Origin: Mariniblastus sp.
GTDB taxonomy: Bacteria; Planctomycetota; Planctomycetia; Pirellulales; Pirellulaceae
Length of the DNA stretch: 37,430 bases
Assembly: GCA_022447555.1 (NCBI GenBank)
Contig: JAKVBF010000001.1
Span: forward strand, 480,408-517,837
Direction of reading: 5' to 3'
The notes below the pieces were generated by a model, which saw nothing but the letters and a program-made list of their open reading frames with translations, was not told where the DNA came from and searched no databases. Each line of letters opens with the position of its first letter. Positions within the stretch are counted from its first letter, which is position 1. Below, piece by piece: positions 10,288 to 18,915 of this stretch. The position numbers and the translations under genes were made by a program.

Positions 10288-11451
10288 TTACTCGCGACGA
10301 AAGCCCGATCCGATAATTCCTTTATAACCTGTTTTAGGCGCCTGCCCTTTATTGCTAATTGCCCCTCGCACGCCCAGTTGGCCCGGATCACGAGCAATAC
10401 TGTCAGCGAACATTCTCAGGTCGTTCACTAAAGGCTCCAGCCGTGTACTGAGGACCCGAACATTATCTACCGTCTCCAGAGCGCTATTATAGAGGGCCGG
10501 GTCGTTTAAAAGTTTGCCCACCGTCCCTTCGGAAGACTGTAAATTCCTAAGCAGAGTCGTCACCCCTTCCAGCTCGGTAAATAGCGCATCCAACTTCCCC
10601 ATGTTGGCGTTGATTCGAGTCACGATATCCGCCCCCTCACTCCCGAGAGACTTTGTGAGGGGCTTGAGGTTTTCAAGATTTTCGGTGGCGTTACCACCCA
10701 CCTCTTTGATCGTCAGCTTGGCTGTTTTAATAGTGTCCAGAACCTGATTCGCCAAGGGCAGCAACTGGCTGAGGGCCCCTCTCAGGTTGTTTTGCACCTG
10801 CGGCTGCCCAACCACACCATTCAGATTTCCAAAAAACTCGTCGAGGCTCTCTGTCGCCGCCTGCACCCTTTGGTTCGTCAGCGTGAACTGCTGCACTGCG
10901 AAGCGAAGCTCCTGGGCTTCATCGTCTCCGAGTAGCTTGTCAATTTTTTCAGAAACACTACTAAAGCTATTCGCCGACTTCTTAATGATCCCCATTGTAT
11001 CTTGCATGTCACTGGCCATATCCACTGCGATATCCATGACCTCCAAAGGGTTTCTTTTGACCGTCACATTGGTCAATTGTTGGTCTGGCTCCAGCCGTTG
11101 ACCTCGCTGATCCACCGGAAGTGGCAGGATTTCCACAACCGCATCCCCGAGGAACGAGTCCATTCCAATCGACGCGTATTCATCTGAGTAAACGTTCACG
11201 TCATCGTAGATGTTTAAGACGATCGTCACATCTTCGTCACCGCTCACAACGTCTTTAACGCGACCAATCAGCACGCCATTTTTCCGGATAGGAGTATTCG
11301 CCGTCACTCCAGGCGCTGATACCGTTTTGAGATACAGCTTGTACTGCCCCATCAACATATTGTCGTTGAATAGAAAAATAAGAAACGCCAAAATCATCAT
11401 GGCCAACAGGACAAATATGCCCACGCGAAGTTGAAGGATTTTTTCGTCCAT
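10288..11451 (-). CDS. mlaD: MlaD-like MCE-domain substrate-binding protein
   Basis: 387 residues. A single membrane helix (about 10-29) anchors an MCE/MlaD domain (about 36-115), followed by a long helical region rich in Gln, Leu, Asn and Thr that probably forms a coiled rod or barrel. In Mla-type systems this component binds phospholipid and links the inner-membrane ABC transporter to the periplasm. It is the last gene of an mlaE-mlaF-mlaD set, 15 bases after mlaF. The length is about twice that of E. coli MlaD, closer to longer MCE proteins. The start is ATG 11451. Confidence 0.9.
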   Translation of the reverse strand: MDEKILQLRVGIFVLLAMMILAFLIFLFNDNMLMGQYKLYLKTVSAPGVTANTPIRKNGVLIGRVKDVVSGDEDVTIVLNIYDDVNVYSDEYASIGMDSFLGDAVVEILPLPVDQRGQRLEPDQQLTNVTVKRNPLEVMDIAVDMASDMQDTMGIIKKSANSFSSVSEKIDKLLGDDEAQELRFAVQQFTLTNQRVQAATESLDEFFGNLNGVVGQPQVQNNLRGALSQLLPLANQVLDTIKTAKLTIKEVGGNATENLENLKPLTKSLGSEGADIVTRINANMGKLDALFTELEGVTTLLRNLQSSEGTVGKLLNDPALYNSALETVDNVRVLSTRLEPLVNDLRMFADSIARDPGQLGVRGAISNKGQAPKTGYKGIIGSGFRRE

Positions 11452-11466
11452 GGTTGTTAAGTCCAG

Positions 11467-12324
11467 CTAGGAATGGTCACCGACTTGCGTCGATTCGTAT
11501 GGGTTTTGGCTGCGCAATTCCATCAGTCGCTCGCCCGCTTCACCGTTAACAAATTGTCGCACACGACGATCTCGCGTCGTGTCGAGATCCGCCGGTATTC
11601 CGTCAAAAACGATTTGTGATTCTCCGGGCTTTAGCCGATGCAGCGGCATTAACATGACCAACCGGTCAGCCACTTTCCGAGCCGTATTCATGTCATGGGT
11701 CACTACAATACTGGTGACCGGGTTTCGTCGCCGGGTTCGAATGATTAATTCGTTGATCACATCACTCATGATGGGGTCCAAGCCTGTCGTCGGCTCATCG
11801 TACATGATCAACTCTGGGTTCATGATGAGGGCTCGGGCCAACCCAACTCGCTTCCGCATGCCGCCTGACAACTCTGCTGGTTTTTTCTGAACGACCGAGT
11901 CAGGCAGTCCCACCTCGGATAGGCGGGCAATGACCATGTCTCTTACCTGAGCCCCGCTAAACCGGCCATGTTGTCGCAATGGGAACGCAACGTTTTGACC
12001 AATGGTCATGCTGTCGAATAATGCCGCGTTTTGAAAGACAAATCCAAATCGCAGCCGTAAATGACTTAACTGCTGTTCGTTGAGTGTGTTGATATCTTGG
12101 CCGTCAAACAAGACTTCACCCCAGTCGGGTTGCACCAGCCCAATGATCGTCTTCATCAAGACCGTCTTGCCACATCCGCTTTCACCGAGCAAAACCAACG
12201 TCTCACCCGCTGGAATTTTTAAATTGATATCACGAAGGACCGCTTGGCCATCAAACGAAACGCTCATGTTTCGAATATTAACCAGCGGCTCTTGCTGCTC
12301 GTCCAGTATTTGTTCGATCATCAT
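11467..12324 (-). CDS. mlaF: MlaF-like ABC transporter ATPase
   Basis: 285 residues. Walker A GESGCGKT (47-54), Q-loop Q98, signature LSGGM (152-156), Walker B LIMYDE (172-177) and H210 are all present, so it should hydrolyse ATP. The GGMRKRVGLARAL signature and overall sequence fit the MCE-associated ATPase group (MlaF/Ttg2A). It powers the MlaE permease encoded 41 bases upstream, and MlaD is encoded 15 bases downstream. Two ATG codons in a row (12324 and 12321) start the frame. Confidence 0.93.
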   Translation of the reverse strand: MMIEQILDEQQEPLVNIRNMSVSFDGQAVLRDINLKIPAGETLVLLGESGCGKTVLMKTIIGLVQPDWGEVLFDGQDINTLNEQQLSHLRLRFGFVFQNAALFDSMTIGQNVAFPLRQHGRFSGAQVRDMVIARLSEVGLPDSVVQKKPAELSGGMRKRVGLARALIMNPELIMYDEPTTGLDPIMSDVINELIIRTRRRNPVTSIVVTHDMNTARKVADRLVMLMPLHRLKPGESQIVFDGIPADLDTTRDRRVRQFVNGEAGERLMELRSQNPYESTQVGDHS

Positions 12325-12365
12325 CGGAATTGTTTCATCTCTCTCAAAAGTCGCTATTGCGCCGA

Positions 12366-13238
12366 TTAAAAGAAACTGGCTCCATTCGGATAGAACAAAA
12401 AGTAAAAGTTATCGAGGATAATCCCAAGAATGAGATCCAATAATAAAATCATCACAAACGATTGCACAAACGAATTAGTAGAGGCTCGACCAACGCCCTC
12501 GGCACCGGCCGTGCAATTAAACCCCTGATAGCAACTGACCATCGCAATGGCTGCTCCAAAGAATACGCTTTTGATCAGACCGACCATCAAATCAAAGTTC
12601 GTAACGGCACGGATGCTGTTGGACCAGTAGTGGTGAATATCGATTTCCAGCCAGTAAACACCCAGGAAATTGCCACCCGCCACGCCCATGAAATCCGCCA
12701 TAACCGTCAACGTTGGTATTAAAAAAAGGCAGGCTAAAAACCGTGGCACAACCAAATAGTGAATCGGGTTAGCGCCCATCGCTGCCAACGCATCAATTTG
12801 CTCCGTCACGCGCATGGTGCCTAATTCGGCGGCCATGGCGCTCCCGACTCGACCCGCCAGCATCGTGGCGGCCAACACCGGCCCGAGTTCTCTGACGAGC
12901 GTCATATTGATGACGGCTCCCAGGCGTGTCTCCAGTCCGATTTGCCGAAACTGAAAATAGCTTTGCACAGCCAACACCATGCCGATAAACGTCCCGGTTA
13001 AAGCAATCACGGGCAAGCTGGAAACGCCCACTCGGTAGAAGTTAGGCCAAATCGTTTCCGAGCGGGGAAGGCGGGTCGTCATCCACCGGAGTGTTCTGAA
13101 GTTGAACAAGCTGAACGCGCCAAATGCAATCAGCGAGTCGATCACCAACTTACCCCAATCGGCCACCCAAGACGAAAACCCTCCTATGAGGGAGTCGTTA
13201 ATCGCTTTGACCCTGGGAGTGTTGGTTGCTGAAGACAC
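12366..13238 (-). CDS. mlaE: MlaE-like ABC transporter permease
   Basis: 290 residues with an amphipathic N-terminus and about five membrane helices. The conserved loop GTMRVTEQIDALAAMG (about 140-155) and RELGPVLAATMLAGRVGSAM before it are hallmarks of the MlaE family. With MlaF and MlaD it forms a phospholipid transporter between inner and outer membrane. It is the first gene of the operon, and its promoter must lie in the 13239-13636 gap. No MlaB, MlaC or MlaA gene is in the window. Confidence 0.93.
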   Translation of the reverse strand: MSSATNTPRVKAINDSLIGGFSSWVADWGKLVIDSLIAFGAFSLFNFRTLRWMTTRLPRSETIWPNFYRVGVSSLPVIALTGTFIGMVLAVQSYFQFRQIGLETRLGAVINMTLVRELGPVLAATMLAGRVGSAMAAELGTMRVTEQIDALAAMGANPIHYLVVPRFLACLFLIPTLTVMADFMGVAGGNFLGVYWLEIDIHHYWSNSIRAVTNFDLMVGLIKSVFFGAAIAMVSCYQGFNCTAGAEGVGRASTNSFVQSFVMILLLDLILGIILDNFYFLFYPNGASFF

Positions 13239-13378
13239 GATAAATACGGCCCGCGTTTAGCGCGCACCTCGAATGAATCGCACCCCCTGCGGTTTCACTT
13301 AATCTTCTTCGGCATTTCCAGCCGGACGCTTCAATAAACTATTCGGATTAGGTGGTTTTTAACCCCTTCTCACCTGCC

Positions 13379-13410
13379 GGATGCCAGCATCAACGCTGGC
13401 ATCCAATTTT
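13379..13410 (+). repeat. Perfect palindrome, terminator-like
   Basis: Arms GGATGCCAGC (13379-13388) and GCTGGCATCC (13395-13404) pair perfectly around a six-base loop, and AATTTT follows on the + strand. No + strand gene ends upstream, so it is either the terminator of a small RNA or a repeated extragenic palindrome. Confidence 0.55.
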
Positions 13411-13623
13411 GGCACTCCGACGGAAAACTGCCGTTAGGGGAAACGTACCACCTGACCATTAACCTCCCCAAGCCAAATGTCGACCGCCACTCCAAATCAT
13501 TCAAGTCTCGCGTTTCACCACAGTCCCACCGATTCACGATTGCGGAAACGCGGTATTTTGTAGCACAGCCTTGCGTGAGCATCCTAAAGCCGTTTTAATG
13601 CGCTTCCGTTGTCACGCATTGCC

Positions 13624-13630
13624 AAGGAGA
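13624..13630 (+). promoter_or_regulatory. Ribosome binding site of 3-hydroxyanthranilate dioxygenase
   Basis: AAGGAGA lies seven bases before ATG 13637. It is one of the few strong Shine-Dalgarno sites in the window and fixes this start. Confidence 0.75.
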
Positions 13631-13636
13631 TGAATC

Positions 13637-14200
13637 ATGGTCGGAAGCAAGCCATTCAACCTGATGAAGTGGATCGAAGACCATCAGGATGAGTTCCAAT
13701 TCCCTGTTATGAATCGGCAATTTTATAAAGAAGCAGACGATGTGATCGTGTTTGTTTCTTTGGGACCCAACACGCGAAATGATTACCACGTAAACCCAAC
13801 CGAAGAACTTTTTTACCAGCTAAAGGGTGACATCGCGCTACGCGTTCGCCCACTAGATGGTAGCAAGCCACACGATGTCATTATTCGCGAAGGTGAAATG
13901 TATTTGCTCCCTCGCATGGTCCCGCATCGACCCCAAAGACCTGAGAACACGGTTGGACTGATCGTTGAATTTCCGCGGCCCGAGGGGCAACATGATGGAC
14001 TGCGGTGGTACTGTGATGAATGCGAACACTTGGTTTACGAGGCTGAGTTTCGCCTCAAGCATATCGATCAAGACTTACATAAAATCATGGACGATTTCTG
14101 GAATGGACCCGTCAAAAACAGAGCATGCCAAATGTGCAGCGCTGTCATTGAAAGAGCAGGCGAGTTCAACTTGGCCCAGGCTAAACCAGCTATCGAATAG
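13637..14200 (+). CDS. nbaC: 3-hydroxyanthranilate 3,4-dioxygenase
   Basis: 187 residues that open the ring of 3-hydroxyanthranilate to 2-amino-3-carboxymuconate semialdehyde (ACMS). The cupin has the iron ligands H51 and E57 (YHVNPTEE) and H97, with substrate-site arginines at R47 and R101. The C-terminus carries a second, rubredoxin-like metal site with C126/C129 and C164/C167, as in the bacterial enzyme. It is first in a + strand operon; the decarboxylase that uses its product begins 20 bases downstream. The upstream kynurenine steps (tryptophan to 3-hydroxyanthranilate) are not in the window. Confidence 0.96.
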   Translation: MVGSKPFNLMKWIEDHQDEFQFPVMNRQFYKEADDVIVFVSLGPNTRNDYHVNPTEELFYQLKGDIALRVRPLDGSKPHDVIIREGEMYLLPRMVPHRPQRPENTVGLIVEFPRPEGQHDGLRWYCDECEHLVYEAEFRLKHIDQDLHKIMDDFWNGPVKNRACQMCSAVIERAGEFNLAQAKPAIE

Positions 14201-14220
14201 TCAAACAGAAATGGAACCCG

Positions 14221-15300
14221 ATGATATCGGTTGATTTACACACCCACATTCTGCCGCGCAACTGGCCCGATTTTTCCGAACGGTTTGGTTACGGACGGAA
14301 GCGGTTTATCTATCCCGAACACGGACACGATGAGGGCCGGGACTGCATGAGAATGATGCGCGGTGACTCCATGTTTCGCAGGGTTTGGCCAAATTGCTAT
14401 GACCCTAACGTGGTTGTTGCCGAGTGTGATGAAAACCAGATTGACGTGCAAGTGATTTGCACGGTACCCGTAATGTTTAGCTATTGGGCCAAACCGGAAC
14501 ACGGAGCGGAAATCAGTCGCTTTCTCAACGACGACATGGCCAAGGTCATCGCAGAACGCCCCAACCGATTCATTGGTTTGGGAACGGTGCCCATGCAGGA
14601 TACCGATCTGGCGATCAAAGAGCTCCGACGTTGCAAAGAAGAATTCAATTTTCCCGGTGTTCAAATTGGCAGCCACGTCGAACCCAACGCGTTCACGGGT
14701 CGAGACTACGACTTGAATCTGTCCGACCCCAAGTTGCGACCGTTTTTCGAGGCCGCCCACGATTTGGACATGTCCATCTTTGTCCACCCTTGGGAAATGA
14801 TGGGGAATGACCAAATGTCAAAGTATTGGCTCCCCTGGCTGGTCGGTATGCCCGCTGAAACCTCGCGCGCCATTTGCAGCATGATTTTTGGTGGCGTTTT
14901 CGAGCAGTTCCAACAGCTTCGCGTCTGCTTTGCCCACGGAGGCGGTTCGTTTCCTTGCACGATCGGCCGAATCGAACACGGCTTCAACTGCCGCCCCGAC
15001 TTGACAGCGATCGACAACCCTGTCAATCCTCGCGAGTACCTCAAACAAAGCACGGGAGAGCCGGCACGTTTTTGGGTAGACTCAATTGTCCACGACCCCT
15101 ACTCGCTCCGGACGCTGTTTGGAATCTTTGGTTCCGAGCGGATTTGCATGGGGTCGGATTACCCGTTTCCATTAGGCGAAAAACCTGGCGAGCTGATTCG
15201 GTGCAACCCCAAGGTTTCTGGTGATTCACTGGAGCGCTTGATGTGTAATAACGCGATGGACTTTTTAGGCCTGTCCACCACTCAATACCTGCAATCATGA
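14221..15300 (+). CDS. nbaD: ACMS decarboxylase (ACMSD)
   Basis: 359 residues of the amidohydrolase fold. Zinc ligands H7 and H9 (DLHTHILP), H189 (FVHPW), catalytic H239 (FAHGGG) and D313 (GSDYPFPLGE) are in place. The enzyme decarboxylates ACMS to 2-aminomuconate semialdehyde and so diverts it from spontaneous closure to quinolinate. It directly follows the dioxygenase, so the two act in sequence. The stop overlaps the start of the TspO-like gene (ATGA), which implies translational coupling. Confidence 0.96.
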   Translation: MISVDLHTHILPRNWPDFSERFGYGRKRFIYPEHGHDEGRDCMRMMRGDSMFRRVWPNCYDPNVVVAECDENQIDVQVICTVPVMFSYWAKPEHGAEISRFLNDDMAKVIAERPNRFIGLGTVPMQDTDLAIKELRRCKEEFNFPGVQIGSHVEPNAFTGRDYDLNLSDPKLRPFFEAAHDLDMSIFVHPWEMMGNDQMSKYWLPWLVGMPAETSRAICSMIFGGVFEQFQQLRVCFAHGGGSFPCTIGRIEHGFNCRPDLTAIDNPVNPREYLKQSTGEPARFWVDSIVHDPYSLRTLFGIFGSERICMGSDYPFPLGEKPGELIRCNPKVSGDSLERLMCNNAMDFLGLSTTQYLQS

Positions 15301-15701
15301 TGTTTTCTCCAGATTGGATGCAGTGGTACGATGCGCTGCAAAAACCTAGCTGGACTCCGGCGCCGGCAACCATCGGACTGATCTGGAGCTTCCTCTACCC
15401 AATCATAGCGATTAGCTTTGGGTTTATCTTAATTCAGATACTGCGCAAAAAATTGCCTTGGGCGACAGGCCTGCCATTCATGGTCAATCTGATCGCCAAC
15501 TTGGCATTTACACCCTTGCAATTCGGTTTACGAAACCTCGATCTGGCACTGATCGACATCGTTATCGTTTGGGTGACCATCCTTTGTTGTATGGGAGCCG
15601 TTTGGCGTCAATATCGCTGGGTCGCATGGGCCCAATTGCCATACCTAGCTTGGGTTACGCTCGCGACAGCACTGCAGACTTTCATCTGGCTTGACAACTA
15701 A
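15297..15701 (+). CDS. Short TspO/MBR-like membrane protein
   Basis: 134 residues. WYDALQKPSWTP (10-21), FTPLQFGL (71-78) and PYLAWV near the end followed by IWLDN at the C-terminus match the TspO/MBR (tryptophan-rich sensory) family, which binds porphyrins and is linked to stress signalling. About four membrane segments are visible (26-48, 55-75, 83-105, 109-131). The first of the usual five is absent, and no upstream in-frame start could supply it because a stop lies at 15246. The start overlaps the ACMSD stop. Family call is firm; the missing first helix and the metabolic role are open. It ends two bases from the convergent sulfatase. Confidence 0.88.
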   Translation: MMFSPDWMQWYDALQKPSWTPAPATIGLIWSFLYPIIAISFGFILIQILRKKLPWATGLPFMVNLIANLAFTPLQFGLRNLDLALIDIVIVWVTILCCMGAVWRQYRWVAWAQLPYLAWVTLATALQTFIWLDN

Positions 15702-15703
15702 AT

Positions 15704-17182
15704 CTATTTCTTTTGGCGGTTCTTTCGACTGTCTGGATGCCTCGGCCCTTGGCCCATGTATTTCGTTTTGTCAAATACCTCGACACCTAAACCCAAGATC
15801 CTAGGGTCTGAGGTCCGCTTGAGTTCGGCGGTCAGCCTAGCGTTTAACTGTTGGACGACGCTTTTATATTTGGGTTGCTCGGCCACGTTATTTAATTGGC
15901 CGGGATCTTCGGCTTGCACATATAATTCAAACTCAGGACGTTTGGAAAACGACAGGTCGTATTTCAGTCGATGCTCGGCATCGTCATCGCGGTGATCCAC
16001 CATGTAGGTCTTGGTGGGGCCATTGTCGCAATCGCCCAGCCACACCCCAGGGATCGTCGCTTTTCCGTAGTTTGGTGTACCGGCAGGCCAGCGATCCGGC
16101 GTGAAATTTCGGATCAACAGATAGTCGTCCGTGCGGATGGCCCGCATCGGTGTCCCTCCGGTATCAGGCGATTCCTGAGCCAAAACATGTCGCTCCTTGC
16201 CGGTAAATACTTGTCCCCGATCCGATTCGATTCTTCCCGAACGGGGAGATTCCAACAATGAGACCCAATCCCGTCCCGTCATGGCTGGAGGTACAGGAAC
16301 ATTCGCCAGAGCTAAAAAGGTCGGCGCTAAATCCTGTGTGCTGACTAGGTCGGTCACCTTGCGGCCCGCTTGAATTTTAGCCGGCCACCGAACCGCCATC
16401 GGCACCCGCGATCCCGAGTCATACAAATTGCTTTTGCACCTTGGAAACGGCATGCCGTGGTCGCCCGTCACCACGACCACGGTATTGTCGAGTTGACCGA
16501 TCGACTCCAGTTTTACCATCGCTTGCCCCAGCTCCCGGTCGAACCGCTGAACTTCCCAATAGTAATCGGCCACATCACCACGAACTTCCGGGCTGTCTGG
16601 GAAATGGGGAAATAGTTCGATTTGGCTTAAATCCATGCCGCTGTCTCGACCCGAATTTTTTTTGTAACCGCGGTGCGGGTCGGAGGCGCCAAACCAAAAA
16701 CAAAAAGGTTGATCACGCGGCCATTGCTCAAGAAAGTCGTCGAAGCTCTTGAATTTTTCTCCCGCCGGGTGGCGGTCCCAGTTATCGAGCTTGCCTGGGC
16801 CCCAGCTTTTCCGCCAGTGACCCGTAAAATATCCGGCGTCCTCTAAAAGGTGCGGGTAGGTCTGATGCTTGGTATCTAAGCGGCTATGGAGATTGGCGCC
16901 ATAGCCCAATCGCCAATGATATTGTCCTGTCAGGATAGCGTTCCGCGACGGAGTGCAGGAGGGAGCCGATACAAACGCATTTTCAAACAAGACCCCCTCT
17001 CTAGCAACTCGGTCGAAGGTGGGCGTTTTTACCACTGGATCACCGTAAGCACCCGCATGCGGCCAGCCCCAATCGTCAGCGATCGCAAACAGGATATTGG
17101 GCCGGTCATCCATAGCCTGTAACCCGGCCAGGGGCCCAAATATGATCAACAGCCAGACAGTAAAAATTATCGCACGCCCCAT
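15704..17182 (-). CDS. Secreted sulfatase 1
   Basis: 492 residues with a signal peptide (about 5-23). The sulfatase N-terminus has D36/D37 (IADDWGW), and C76 in CTPSR should be converted to formylglycine, the catalytic residue. GDHGMPF, a metal-site region, is present. The overall pattern suggests the N-sulfoglucosamine-sulfohydrolase-like side of family S1, and the substrate is unknown. The frame continues 44 codons upstream, but the ATG at 17182 has a GGAGG site and starts a proper signal peptide, so I use it. It lies 13 bases after sulfatase 2 and is cotranscribed with it. Confidence 0.93.
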   Translation of the reverse strand: MGRAIIFTVWLLIIFGPLAGLQAMDDRPNILFAIADDWGWPHAGAYGDPVVKTPTFDRVAREGVLFENAFVSAPSCTPSRNAILTGQYHWRLGYGANLHSRLDTKHQTYPHLLEDAGYFTGHWRKSWGPGKLDNWDRHPAGEKFKSFDDFLEQWPRDQPFCFWFGASDPHRGYKKNSGRDSGMDLSQIELFPHFPDSPEVRGDVADYYWEVQRFDRELGQAMVKLESIGQLDNTVVVVTGDHGMPFPRCKSNLYDSGSRVPMAVRWPAKIQAGRKVTDLVSTQDLAPTFLALANVPVPPAMTGRDWVSLLESPRSGRIESDRGQVFTGKERHVLAQESPDTGGTPMRAIRTDDYLLIRNFTPDRWPAGTPNYGKATIPGVWLGDCDNGPTKTYMVDHRDDDAEHRLKYDLSFSKRPEFELYVQAEDPGQLNNVAEQPKYKSVVQQLNARLTAELKRTSDPRILGLGVEVFDKTKYMGQGPRHPDSRKNRQKK

Positions 17183-17189
17183 CTTATAT

Positions 17190-17194
17190 CCTCC
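17190..17194 (-). promoter_or_regulatory. Ribosome binding site of sulfatase 1
   Basis: GGAGG on the minus strand, seven bases before ATG 17182, lies in the short gap after the sulfatase 2 stop. It supports 17182 over the longer upstream start. Confidence 0.75.
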
Positions 17195-17195
17195 A

Positions 17196-18752
17196 CTACT
17201 GATTTGACTTAGGGCTTGTTTGCCCCACCTTGCGAAGGGAAGCCAGCTTGGCCTGCATCGCCTTGACTCGGGCTGGTTTCGCGTTGGCCAAGTTGGTCGT
17301 CTCGCCTGGATCATCGGCTAAGTTATAAAGTAGCCCCTCTGGATGATTGCCCAGCTCAATATCGGTTCTCGGGTTATATTTCAATTTCTTGCTGGGCTCG
17401 ATGTACTTCCAAGAGCCGTGTCTCAATGCCAGCGCGCCACCATGCTCTACCAGATACTCTCGTCCCTGCTTGGACTGTCCCAGCAGCGCCGAAGCCATCA
17501 CCTGGCTGTCAGGAATCGCACCCTTGGGAATCTTGATCATTGATTGGTTTTTTCCTAAAGACGCGAAAGTGGCGGGGAAATCAACTTGACACATCAAGGC
17601 ATCAGACACCGTTCCCGGCTGAATCACTCCAGGCCACTTCACGATCATCGGCACACGAGTTCCCGCTTCAAAATTTGAATATTTCCCCCCTCGAAAAGGG
17701 CCAGCTGGGTCGTGACTACCCAAACTTTCTACGGCGCTGTCCTGATAGCCATCATCCAAAACAGGGCCGTTGTCGCTCGTAAAAATAACCATCGTGTTTT
17801 CCGTCATGCCGCATGCTTGCAAAGCGTCCAATAGCTGGCCCACACACCAATCCGTTTCAGCGATCGTGTCGCCCCGGGGGCCCATCGTCGATTTTCCAAC
17901 GAACCGAGCATGAGGCACCCGCGGGACATGAATGTCATGCGTTGAAAAATAGAGAAAAAAAGGTTGGCCACTTCCTTTCTGGTTCTCGATGAATTGAACC
18001 GCTTTTTCGGTAATCCGATCGGCCATGTCTTCATCCACCCACCTCGCTGACTCCCCGCCGCTCATCCAGCCGATCCGGCTAATCCCGTTGACGATCGTCA
18101 TGTTGTGGCCGTGGCTCCAATCCATCTTAAGGGTCTCGCGATCCGTTTTTCCCGAGGGCTGGTCATCCAGCGCTTTCCCAAATTGGACGCGAATCGGATC
18201 GCTGGGATCCAAGTCCACCACATGATGATCCTCAACATAAACGCAGGGTACGCGATCACCGGTAGCGGGAATCAAAAAGCAATGATCAAACCCGATTTCT
18301 AAAGGACCTGGCTTAATGGCTTGATTCCAGTCCAACTGGCCGTCTCCCAAGCCGAGATGCCACTTGCCGACCACGCCCGTTCTGTAGCCCGCCTGCCGCA
18401 ACAAAGAAGCCATAGTCGTTCTGCCTGGTTTGATGATCGCGGCCGCATCGCCCTTGGCAATCCCAGTCCCCTTTTGACGCCAAGCGTATTGCCCCGTCAG
18501 CATTGCGTAACGCGACGGCGTGCAGGTGGCCGAGGGCGAGTGGGCATCGGTGAACTTCAGCCCCCCGGTGGCCAGCGAATCGATATTAGGGGTTTTGACT
18601 CCCCTAGCTCCGTAACACCCTACATCCGCATACCCAAAGTCATCAGTGTAAATCAGGACGATGTTTGGTTGGGCCGCCGCTTCGGGCGGGTTCTGTGCGG
18701 CCACGGAAACCGTCATCAGCATAAAAACGCAGAGGAACATCAAACAACGCAT
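17196..18752 (-). CDS. Secreted sulfatase 2 (arylsulfatase A-like)
   Basis: 518 residues with a signal peptide (about 1-19). YTDDFGYADVGCYG supplies the calcium-binding aspartates. C77 in ATCTPSR is the formylglycine site, GKWHLG (K130, H132) is the conserved active-site stretch, and TSDNGP supplies the later metal ligands. The length is typical of family S1. It would remove sulfate from a polysaccharide or other ester outside the cytoplasm. It is the first gene of a two-sulfatase operon and diverges from the DUF72 gene. Confidence 0.95.
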   Translation of the reverse strand: MRCLMFLCVFMLMTVSVAAQNPPEAAAQPNIVLIYTDDFGYADVGCYGARGVKTPNIDSLATGGLKFTDAHSPSATCTPSRYAMLTGQYAWRQKGTGIAKGDAAAIIKPGRTTMASLLRQAGYRTGVVGKWHLGLGDGQLDWNQAIKPGPLEIGFDHCFLIPATGDRVPCVYVEDHHVVDLDPSDPIRVQFGKALDDQPSGKTDRETLKMDWSHGHNMTIVNGISRIGWMSGGESARWVDEDMADRITEKAVQFIENQKGSGQPFFLYFSTHDIHVPRVPHARFVGKSTMGPRGDTIAETDWCVGQLLDALQACGMTENTMVIFTSDNGPVLDDGYQDSAVESLGSHDPAGPFRGGKYSNFEAGTRVPMIVKWPGVIQPGTVSDALMCQVDFPATFASLGKNQSMIKIPKGAIPDSQVMASALLGQSKQGREYLVEHGGALALRHGSWKYIEPSKKLKYNPRTDIELGNHPEGLLYNLADDPGETTNLANAKPARVKAMQAKLASLRKVGQTSPKSNQ

Positions 18753-18915
18753 GGTCAGGCCCTAAAATCGCTAAGTGGAAAACATCTATCTTGACTTTGA
18801 ACCGGGGCGAATGCAAGTTGCATCTCCATCACAGACTGCACTGCCTTGCGAGCAAGCAGCAACAACGTATGATGTCCAAAACAGTTGGTTCGATCATACG
18901 GGACTTCTTTACCTC

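Larger units (their letters stand above)
13239..13636. other. Gap between divergent mlaE and kynurenine operons
   Basis: 398 bases that must contain promoters for both directions. I see no gene with recognisable similarity. A minus-strand frame of 70 codons (13370-13582) crosses a perfect palindrome and shows no family features, so I leave it out. The only clear structure is the hairpin at 13379-13404. Confidence 0.5.

Noticed and set aside
13370-13582. 70-codon minus-strand open frame between mlaE and the kynurenine operon
   Set aside because: Its 3' end is formed by the palindrome, it has no ribosome site or family features, and it fills a region that must hold promoters.
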